A stretch of 64,000 bases of DNA from Oscheius onirici (lineage: Eukaryota > Nematoda > Chromadorea > Rhabditida > Rhabditidae), in assembly GCA_932521025.1 (NCBI GenBank), contig OW051472.1, forward strand, positions 2,294,001-2,358,000. The letters are read 5' to 3'. Positions 33,601 through 42,520 of the stretch are shown piece after piece. Both the position numbers and the translations under genes were made by a program. Under the pieces are notes generated by a model, which worked only from the letters and a program-made list of their open reading frames with translations, was not told where the DNA came from and did not search any database. Position 1 is the stretch's first letter; every line of letters starts with the position of its first letter.

Positions 33601-34193
33601 TACTAATATAGTTTCTATTATTACGACCCGCTGTTTCCCATCTGGGGCTGGACACTGGAAATAAAGGCACTAATTCAGTTTAGACACACTCTATACGTAA
33701 AAGACTGTCCAACTGAAATATATTTTACCCTCATGCTAATCTGCACCCGACAAACCGCTCTATAACCACCTCTCCACGTCCTTCCCTTTCAAACAGACAT
33801 TTTACGGTATCGTAGACTGTAAGCTACGCAGCCGCTTCGCAACATCTCTGTGAGCTATATTCGTTTTTCGAGACTGGGAATTTCTAGAGCTGCAAAAACA
33901 GATGACACGGGTTCAGCGACTCCTTTCGCTCATTACTTCTCCCAAAAATCTGTGGTCACGGAATTCCCAAAACTCTGACTTGGCAGCTTTGATTGGAACC
34001 AAAGTAGCCACACTCTTGGGATACAAAAGGCGGAATTTCATAATCGTTGGGAAACTGTGGGAACAGAGTCGAGGAAGCAATAAAAGGAAGAAAAGAGACT
34101 ACAATCAAAAGGACGAAATCATTGAATTCCTGTCAATTCATCAGTGTGTCAAAAAGGAAACAAGACTAGCCTGCAGTTTTATTGATCTTTGAT

Positions 34194-36512
34194 CTACTCG
34201 GAGTCTTTATCAGAGGACTTGCGGCCATTCTTCTTGGCCGAGCTCTGGTACGGGTCCTTGAAGTTCGGCGGCTGGCCTGAGTCCGGGAAAAGCGTGTAGT
34301 CTTTGGAGGCCTTCTCAGTCCAGTCGAGAGGCAGTTGCCACAGTTCCTTCTTCAGTTCCCAGCGACTCTTCAGAGTCAACTCCTTGCCATTGAGTTCGAC
34401 GGACTCTTCGCGGCAGACTGGAGCTCCATGGCCGTCCGACTGGTCCGTCTTCCAGATGCTCTGACGAACGGCCTCAGTCTGATCCTGACTGCGGCTTTCC
34501 GGATTGAAGGAGAAGACGGCGACAGCAGATCGGTTGAAGCCGTCGGCGACGCGACGACTGTAGTAGTGGTCCTCTGAGAAGAACCGACCGGAATCCGTGC
34601 CGAAAGTCACCGGAGCGACGAAGAGCGCCGGGTTGACGGTCTGATTGGTCGTCTCTCCTCCAGATAGGGACAGCTTTGAGACTCGTTGGTAGAAGATGAT
34701 GCGAGAGCTCGTCTGCAGCGTCCAGTAGCTGTGGTCCACTTCACGCTCGTTCGAGTGGAAATGGTGGTCGAGACGGTGCTTGTTCTGGAAATATGTATGT
34801 CTTAGGGTCAAAACGAAACCTACCATCTGCATCTGATGAGCTTGAGGCAGCATCTTGACGTCGTTGTCAATCTCCTTGGAACAAATGATCACCCGCTCGT
34901 CCACAACCAGCAGTCGGTCGCCGTCCTTCTCCTCCAACGACAGCTTCGCGATGGACTTGACCATGAGTTCCGAGTCCAGGATCAACTTCGTCTTGTTCTG
35001 ACCCGAGTAGTTGCTCTGATCAAGATCTTCGGCTATCTTCTCACAGAAGTCGTTCGTGAGGTCCAGTTCTCCGACATCAATTGTCCTATCGAACAGCTCG
35101 TTATCGCTGTCCTGGAGCTTCAAGAGGGCGTCGTTCAGCTCGTCCAGAGACTTCAGAAGACGGTGGTTGTCGCTAGAAGAATCCACGACCGGAGAGAAGG
35201 TGCCCGTCGAGGAGACTGGATGGAACGACTTGGTCTTGGAGATGGACAGGAAGCTCTCCTCTTTCAGAGCCTGGAGAGTGTCGTCGAACAAGTCCCTGAG
35301 CTCCAGAAGATCGTCGCTGGCGAAACTGTTGACACCGGTAGTAGACGACTTGGTGGACAGTGTGAATGAGTCGGGACTGTCGTGATCGGACCTCTGACTC
35401 GGCGAGTCGTATCTTCTACGGGAAGAGGATTTCCTAGAGCTGCCGCTTCCAGACGATGAAGAGGATCTGATGGACTCGGTGGCCTTGCGACTGGTCGAAC
35501 GACGACGTCCTTTCTTCATGGAACGACTGAAAGAACAGACTTATTGTTAGAAGGAGAGATAATGACAAAGACAGACTGATAAAGATACAGTAAGGGAGTG
35601 AGAGACAGTTGTACAAACAGAAAAGAAAAAACCTACCGCTTGCTCCTGTAGCTCTTGACGACCTTCATCTTCCTCTTCTTCGGCCTGCTGCTCTTCTTCG
35701 AACCACGACTACGGCGAGCAGTAGACTTGGATCTGGTCGATTGACGAGAAGTAGAGACGCTGTCGGAGCTCTGACTGTGGTGAGACGGCGGCTGGTAGCT
35801 TGGATCGGCAGAGTTGGAGGATCTGGAGCTTGGAGATGCGAAGGAGACGGACTTTCTGCTCTGCTGGGAGTTGGACTTGCCACGGGTCGAGCGACTTCGC
35901 AGGATTCCATTTTTCGTGGAACGACTGAAAGATGGTTGATGGGTGATAGGTGAGACACAGAGGAACAGAGGGACAGTTAGTGAGAAACGGATGAAACGGA
36001 AGGCACAGTAGATCCTTTTGTACAGAGAGACACACATGGCAGCTTCCACCGAGAGACAGGGATAATCAAGTGAACAGAGAGACAGATGACAAGGTAGAAC
36101 TACTGGAACAGTGAGACAGGGAGACACGGAGAGATGGGTCGAAAACCTCAGTAGATCCACCCGGAAAACGGATAGAGACACACACGGTAGCTTCTACTCA
36201 AAGACAAAACAAAGATATAAGTAGAACCACCCACCTCTTCGTACTGTAGCTCCTGATGTTCTTCTTCTTCCCATGGATCTTCTTCTTCATCCCAGGGATC
36301 TTCTTCTTTCTGCCGATCTTCTTCTTCCTGATCTTCAGTTCATTTCTATCGGCACTGTGGCTGCGAGCCTGGCGACGAGTCGTGGACTTGGATCCCGTAG
36401 AGGCAGAAGGGACGGAGAGACGACGCTGATGCACGTGTTCCAAGTCGTCCGGCAGCTCGCACTCTCCATCGCAGTCCGAGCGCAGCTGGTAGCTCTTCCT
36501 TCGGCTCGACAT
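34194..36512 (-). CDS. Basic Ser/Arg- and Lys-rich protein with globular C-terminal region
   Basis: Exon 1 from ATG 36512 (MSSRRKSYQLRSDCDGECEL) carries lysine repeats of the type K-K-K-I-x-G near its end and closes with SYSTKR before GTGGGT. Exon 2 (about 35930-35640) begins RSTKNGILRSRSTRGKS and ends KVVKSYRSKR. Exon 3 begins at about 35525 with a similar RSMKKGRRRSTSRK and a Ser-rich run, then turns into a mixed region (DDLLELRDLFDDTLQALKEE, LDELNDALLKLQDSDNELFD). A 42-base intron follows, and then a beta-rich part ending KNGRKSSDKDSE, TAG at 34194-34196. Exons 1-3 look like copies of one basic module. The composition suggests a nuclear, nucleic-acid-binding protein, but I recognise no family. 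The introns hold GACAGAGA repeats. Confidence 0.6.
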
Positions 36513-36915
36513 CCTTTCGCTGGCAGTTGACGAGAATGGATTTCCAATTATTTTTTTTTGAAAGTTTCGATAGAAAATATACAAACTTTTGAATATTGTT
36601 CCTTTTTTTGTAATTTACACAACTTTTTATAAAGTTTTCAAATACAAACGTTTTGTTTTTGAAAGAACAACTATATTTTCAACTTGATTCATCGTCCAGG
36701 AAAGTCTCTCGTCTTCTGCATGAGTTTAGAGTAAGTTCAACTAGAAGAAGGCGCTACAGTAACCCTAGTTTGAAGGCGAAAATTGACTATTCTGACTGCG
36801 TATCGTCGCTGAGTATCTCACCTAAATCGAAGCATATTGGAGTGAAACAGTTACTGTAGGCTCCTCTTGTTATTTGCCAAACGAACCGCGACTGTTCAAC
36901 TTCAGAACTCCGTCA
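36513..36915. other. Divergent promoter region, about 400 bp
   Basis: Lies between the minus-strand basic protein gene and the plus-strand RING gene and contains AT-rich tracts. An acceptor-like TTCAACTTCAG ends at 36905, ten bases before the RING ATG, and is a candidate trans-splice site. No other motif was recognised. Confidence 0.4.
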
Positions 36916-37785
36916 ATGATCCGCTGCGGAATCTGCCTCGAAAAGAAGCCCCCCGATGACATCCAGACGCTGAGCTGCAAGCACAGCTTCTGTGGTCTGT
37001 GTCTGTCAATCTACCAGGGAACCCTCTGTCCGGCTGAGCGATGCGAAGGCGGCCGATCGACGGACATCCTCGTGGACGAGATGGCGGATCGCGAGACGGC
37101 TGCCAGAATCCCGCTCGGTACCCACACGCTGAATATGGTCGAGATTGAGGAGAAGCTAAATTGCGACGGAAGGAGAGGAGCCCTGGGATGCATGAATGTG
37201 GCCCGGATGAGTCTGGAAAACTGTCGACACAACTACTGCTACGAGTGTCTGGTAAAGAAGCTTCAGAGCGCCAAGGAGACTAGTGAGTTTGTAAAGAGGA
37301 GGATAGAGACTCTTGTTCCAGACCAGGCCCCGACATGTCCTCTGTCCTTCTGCGCCAACAAGATCCTGAAAGCTGAAGTTCAGCAGCTGGCCAGTTGCTA
37401 CGCTCTACCATCCGACCTCTACACCCAGATGGACGTTCTCATCCCTCCGAATCCGCAGTCTCAGCCGACGTCGACCAAGGACGAAGACTATCACGTGGTC
37501 GACTGTTCCGTCTACGGTCGCAAGGCTACCATGAAGAGGATCGTGATCCCGAAGAGTTGCGCCGTCTCGGACATGCTCTCGGCCATCCTGCAACTTCAGA
37601 AGTTGGCCAAGAATAGGACGACCTCGAGCCTCGGAGTCTACATCCGTCACGACGAGACGACCGGCCCGGTCAAGTTTGAGAGGATTTTGCCAAAGATGCT
37701 CGGCAAGAAACCCGTGAAGGAGTGCAATTGGCAAGAGAACTTTTCGGTCGTCATCGATCTCGAGGGACATCTGGCCAAGAAGTGA
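36916..37785 (+). CDS. RING-finger protein, candidate E3 ubiquitin ligase
   Basis: The likely start is the ATG at 36916 just after an acceptor-like site, giving MIRCGICLEKKPPDDIQTLS. The RING ligands follow as CGIC, C-K-H-S-F-C-G-L-C and a final C-pair near CPAERC. A second Cys/His cluster lies about residues 85-140 (NCDGRRGALGCMN, NCRHNYCYECL, then CPLSFCANKI). The rest is probably globular (VVDCSVYGRKATMKRIVIPK, ENFSVVIDLEGHLAKK). The gene is one exon apart from a possible 39-nt in-frame intron at about 37292-37330 (GTGAGT..TTCCAG). Two successive zinc modules recall RING-between-RING proteins, but the spacing is not convincing for that class. Stop TGA at 37783-37785, 130 bases from the carboxylesterase stop (convergent). 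Confidence 0.65.
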   Translation: MIRCGICLEKKPPDDIQTLSCKHSFCGLCLSIYQGTLCPAERCEGGRSTDILVDEMADRETAARIPLGTHTLNMVEIEEKLNCDGRRGALGCMNVARMSLENCRHNYCYECLVKKLQSAKETSEFVKRRIETLVPDQAPTCPLSFCANKILKAEVQQLASCYALPSDLYTQMDVLIPPNPQSQPTSTKDEDYHVVDCSVYGRKATMKRIVIPKSCAVSDMLSAILQLQKLAKNRTTSSLGVYIRHDETTGPVKFERILPKMLGKKPVKECNWQENFSVVIDLEGHLAKK

Positions 37786-37915
37786 GCAGCATAAGGCGGG
37801 TAGTAAAGTATATTTACAAGCTTTTACACTCTCTTTCAAAATACTACGAATATAGTATTTGACATAAGGATCAATAAGATGCAGAGAGTTCAACAGAAGA
37901 TTTTATTACTGTAAC

Positions 37916-40618
37916 AATGGCACCTTCTGATCCTTACTATCCTTTCCTAGCGCTCCGCTTTCCCTAGATTTCCACACAGCTACGTAACATCCAATCAGAA
38001 TGAGACCAAAAATTGCAAAGAGATATGTCCAATTGTTCAGAGAGACGGCTGCTTTCTGAAGTTTTTACTTTTTCAAAAGAGAAGACAGGAAGACCCCCGA
38101 AAAGATAAGACCCCTCGTCTTCCTGTCAAATCGACTCCTAGAAAGGTTCTCATCGTAATGTGTCATGTTTTTGAACCAGTAGGTTATCACAGTCCTAAAT
38201 TTTGTTGAGTAGGACCATAAAATCTCTCACTGTTCATAACCAAGAGCATTCTTAGGTCTCAAATCCGTCGTGGTGTCGAAATTGATCGCAAAATAATTGT
38301 TGGCTTCTAGACGGTATCGTCGCCATTCTGGAACCAATTGAGATGCAAACATGAAGGAAAATACCAGGATCTGGAACTCCTGTCTTGATGTAGTTGATAA
38401 CGTATTTTCTGTACAAGTGACCCAGATTTTGCTCATTCTCGTCGGCTTCGAAGGGATGGATTCCGAGAAGGAAAGACATGTCGTCAGTGTGTACAGCGTG
38501 TTTGGGATAACGGTAGGAGTAGAGATAGATCTGGAATGATGTTCAGGTTTCTGTTTCTCTGTCCTTACATCTGATCCAGCTTTAGTCAGCTGCTGGGCTA
38601 TTCTATAGATTCCGACATAAATGCCTTGACTCCCTGCCGTCCAACGCAGCGGCTTGACCAATCGACTGTCATTAGTATCCGCATAGTAATCTGATCTTTA
38701 CTCTCTTCTTCATTCATCACTCACCGAACCTTCCAGCTGCCATGTCTTTATTGAATCGTTTGGCTATAGCATTCGGGTGTCGAAGTCCGAGAAAGTCTGC
38801 AGTGGTCACACTGGAATCCGCCGGCTGGTGCTGCATATCGTTGATAAGAGATCCTATCATCATTGGGACTTTCTGAATGGAGGCGTTGCAGAGAGACAGA
38901 AAAAATGAGAGATCTTACCGGTGGATTCTCCACAAAATCGTGAAGATCAGGGCTAGGAAACAGCGGTCCCTTGATCATCCATCCCATTATGGTAAAGCCT
39001 TCTTCTTCAATCTGTCTCTGTACTCCCAGCAGTTCAAATGAATCCTTTCCTCTCAAACAGGACACAACTTCTTGGACAAAGTTGTCGCTCGGATTCTGTT
39101 CAATATCGTAGGGAAGACACTAAATTTTAGACTGCAGTAATTACCGTAAGCACCTACTCCAGCCTTCTCAGCAAATTCCCAAGTCTTGACTCTTCGCTGA
39201 GCTTCATCCTGTGCCGAAGTTATTTGCTGTGGGGACAGGGCGATGGCCCGATGGAAGAGTCTAAAAGATGTCACCATGTCTCCCATTCAGTACTTACTTT
39301 CTCTTCGGATCGATAGTTTTGGACAGAGAGAAAGCGTTGACTGCCGAGCCACCACCTGAATGACCCATCAGTGTGACTTGGTCTCTGTTTCCTCCAAAAG
39401 AATCGATGTACTGTTGGACCCATCGGAGAGATTCGATCATATCTGAATATAAGTATTCTGTGATTTTATGAGATTGGATTCGGATACAAAACTGCTCAGA
39501 ACTCACCATAGGCTGCCAAATTCCCAGGAACAACATTGTCGTTTGCGAAGGTGAGAGAAGCAAAGAAGCCCAGTCTGTACTCGACCGTGACCAGAAGCAC
39601 ATCTAAACTTAGGACTTTTGCAATGTAAAACTCAATGCAATAAAAAATTCTGACCAGGGAAAATTCCGCTAAATTTCGGGATAAAATATATTGTTTCATC
39701 AGAATGCAGCAAGGTGCATTCTGATGTTGATGCATCAAGGTCGAAAATCTACATATTTTTGATAAGAAATAGCCGTGTAGTGAATAGACAAGTGCCTTAA
39801 TTAGGGATTTGAATGTTTCAAGAATGACATAAAGTGCCACAAGATTTATGGAAAATATTAGTCCGAAAGTTCCGTCGAATATCGAATGATTTGTGCTCTG
39901 ATTTGTGCTGTCTCTAAGCGCTTTGTAACGGCACACTACCGAGGATCTTGTGTTTTCTTGATGTGACCTCAAACTATTTCTCGTTTACCCATTTATAGTG
40001 AAGTTCTCTTCCTTATCCCGGATGTCTTCTCTCCCTTCAAATCAGTCTCCCTACCTTTCGATCCAAAATTATTGATCAGACTTTCGTCTGGGAATGTGAC
40101 AGACGAATCAAAATTGAACATTCCTCCATGGATGTAGACGACTACAGGGCAGTTTCCAGCTTTCTATAACTTTTTCTGTCCAAAAAATTAAGAAGCCCCA
40201 CCAAACATCGGTCCGAAACAAAAATTGCATTGAAGAGGCAATCCTCTCCCACAATTTTTGGATTACTTGATGAAGTCGTTGAGTTGCTCATGCAGGCTGG
40301 ACCATATTCTAGAACATTTCTTCTAAAACCTCGAAAAAAAAAATCCTACCAGTAGCATCCCAGACCCCGTCCCACTTCCTGACTCTCTCCGGGATGGCAA
40401 AACGTAGTCGACCGACCGGCGGCTGAGCGTAGGGAACTTTCTAAAAGTGGGCACAATGTTCACAGAACTGGCCTCTTATCTCGTACCTTGAAAGCATGGA
40501 CAAGACTTCCGGCTTTTGAATGGAACTCTCGACTCTTGATCTTTCCCAAAGGCGTGTAGATTATTGTTGGTTGGACCGAAAGGAAGATAAAGTGCAGTAG
40601 AAATATTCGTAGAAGCAT
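37916..40618 (-). CDS. Type-B carboxylesterase / cholinesterase-like, membrane-anchored
   Basis: Alpha/beta hydrolase for carboxylic esters, facing outside the cell. The start at 40618 ([20 protein letters not shown]) is a signal peptide, followed by [20 protein letters not shown] and [17 protein letters not shown]. The oxyanion region is [12 protein letters not shown] and the [12 protein letters not shown] block follows. The nucleophile elbow is [21 protein letters not shown] where most members have G-E-S-A-G. The catalytic His is in [15 protein letters not shown]. The C-terminal exon has a membrane helix ([20 protein letters not shown]) and a charged tail ending VPLLQ, TAA at 37916-37918. 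About ten or more exons. A TATAAAA-like sequence lies within ten bases upstream of the ATG. It appears intact. The substrate cannot be inferred. Confidence 0.83.
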
Positions 40619-40814
40619 GTTTTATAGAATCTCTAAAACGCAACATTTTCGAAGATAAATAGAAGAAAAAAAACTAGAAATCGAGGTGAACAGGTTTAAA
40701 ACTGTGTTGTTTATAGTCACATTGCGTACTTTTCTTTGACTCGATTTTCGACACGCGGGAGTGATTTATAAGCAATTTCAATTCAATTTATAACGATGTC
40801 ACCGTGTTCATGTG

Positions 40815-41010
40815 TCGCATTTAATGCGTTTTCCATTGAGCAGGGTCTTCTCTCGCCGCTCTCATCCAATTCTGTCCTATACCGTCTGTGAGACAATCAC
40901 TCCATCTTGGTTTTGGTCTTCCTACAGGTCTGACTGCTCTCCAAGGCCACCATTCTAACATTCGTCTAAAGTTCCACTTTCTTCTGACCCATCTTTCTCT
41001 GATACCAACA
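40815..41010 (-). mobile_element. RTE 3'-end fragment, antisense
   Basis: The complement encodes VGIRERWVRRKWNFRRMLEW, then VGRPKPRWSDCLTDGIGQ, then NWMRAAREDPAQWKTH and TAA. This is the conserved C-terminal block of RTE polyproteins (compare RRAPGRPPVQWDDDIKRAC in the copy at 43405-44178). Only about 60 residues survive. Confidence 0.75.
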
Positions 41011-42049
41011 GATTTATAAGCAATTTAGTAGGAATTTTCGTACGCAATTCTGCGTAACTGAAAAGTACATACCGTGGCCTCGAACTGTAGTTTGTAGTAA
41101 TTGTTGGACAAAATAAAACTTCTGGCAAAAAAAACCCGGAAAAATTGACACTGCACGCTTCTCTTGAGTTTCTTGCATGTTTCGAAGTTGCCGTATAGCA
41201 AAATCTGTTGCGAAAATGTGTTTAGTAGGACTCTGTGAACAAAACTTATAACTTTTGAGGTTAGATAGCAATGTGCTTCGAAAAGAAAGTGTGGAAAGAA
41301 ACAAAAAAATACGAAAAAAAAACTAGAGGGACTAGAAAAGCTGTTCCAAAGTTATTCACTTTCTTTCAGTGTTTCGAAGTCCGCATCAATAAGAGCTTCT
41401 TTTCCAGACAACTTATAGGCGGGATGAAACGTTGGCCCGAAAAATTTATATTTGGTAAAAGAAAAAAAATGAGGTTTATGTAAATACAGAGAGGCTTGTC
41501 CAAGCAAAAAAAACACGAGAAGGTAGCCAAAAACTACTGATAAACATGAAAACTATGCAGCAACATATCCAGAGTTTTGACTTTTTGCGTGTTTCAAAGT
41601 TTGCCCAAAACAAAGTTTCCATCAAAAAGTGTGCTACGGCGACGGCAGGATAGTAAATATTTCAAATAACAGGGCGAAAACAGACACTGGTCGGCAATGA
41701 TCTCTTATCGGTACTCTGGCCATTACGCAAGCGGAGGGAGAGATCAAACAGCTGGGAGCAGCCTAGGGGTAGAGTTAAGATGTGTGTACCAAGGAAGAAA
41801 CAGCTTTATTTTTATGTCAATACAACTAAAAACCAAGCAAACTGGACTGAATAGATTCGAGTTCTGTACCTGTATACTAACTTTGAAAGATAAAGGTTTT
41901 TCCCCCAAAAAAAACCCAATAATTGCCGCCCACGCGTTGAGTACTTCTATCTTCAGATTTAGTTTCGCAACTGTCAAGAGATCGTTATCAAATAGCAAAA
42001 AGTTGCCATTTCCGTCGACCCGAACAAAAAGACAACCCCAATCAAAAGG

Positions 42050-42270
42050 AAATTTTCACGACTCGGACAGGATGTCACTTGCTGGATGAGAAGAGGCTGG
42101 GCAGTGGTGACCTGAGAGCGGCGAAGGATTCCAAGAAACCACCGTTTCTACATGATACCCCTCGATTCCGTCAAATAAATTGTAAATTGTAAATTTTATT
42201 CTGGATCCCGCCACGATGTTGCCTGATTTTCCCTGCTTACTTGCTTACACACAACGGGCCAAAGTGTCAC
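42050..42270 (+). mobile_element. RTE tail relic joined to a MITE end relic
   Basis: Near 42165-42196 cgattccgtcaaataaat followed by gtaaattgtaaat matches the RTE tail at 44138-44175 (cgataccgtcaaataaat, then gtaatg units). Directly after it, 42205-42260 (gatcccgccacgatgttgcc, ttttccctgcttac, cacacaacggg) resembles the right end of the 11451-11896 MITE (ggtcccaccacgcagttgtc, ttcgcacacaatgag). Both are degraded. Confidence 0.5.
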
Positions 42271-42520
42271 TAGGACCTTCTAGTACGCAGTATTCATTTC
42301 CAGCGAAATTGAATTCTGGTCATCATAAGCTGTCTCCCACCAGTCTCTGATATAAACTTACTACCTGCCGATAATTGACAATTGACCTAGAAAGTTATTC
42401 ATGCGTCCTTGATTAGGAAGAAAAAAATCGATAAGTCGGCTAGTTTTGTGTACAAATTCGAGTTCTTCCTACCTTTTTTTGACTCCTTTCTGGAAAAACT
42501 CTTTCCAAGGACGGCATCTG

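Larger units (their letters stand above)
40619..42520. other. Repeat-relic region between carboxylesterase and RING gene
   Basis: No host gene was recognised here. It contains an antisense RTE fragment, a plus-strand RTE 3' tail and a MITE end relic (listed separately), plus AT-rich sequence with only short unsupported frames. Confidence 0.5.

Noticed and set aside
33902-34192. 96-residue plus-strand frame (MTRVQRLLSLITSPKN start)
   Set aside because: An open frame only. No domain, no splice-leader-type acceptor and no neighbouring exons; it ends against the 3' end of the minus-strand basic gene.
36874-36915. Upstream extension of the RING protein to TTG at 36874
   Set aside because: It is not an ATG, and an acceptor-like TTCAACTTCAG lies between it and the ATG at 36916, which is the better start.
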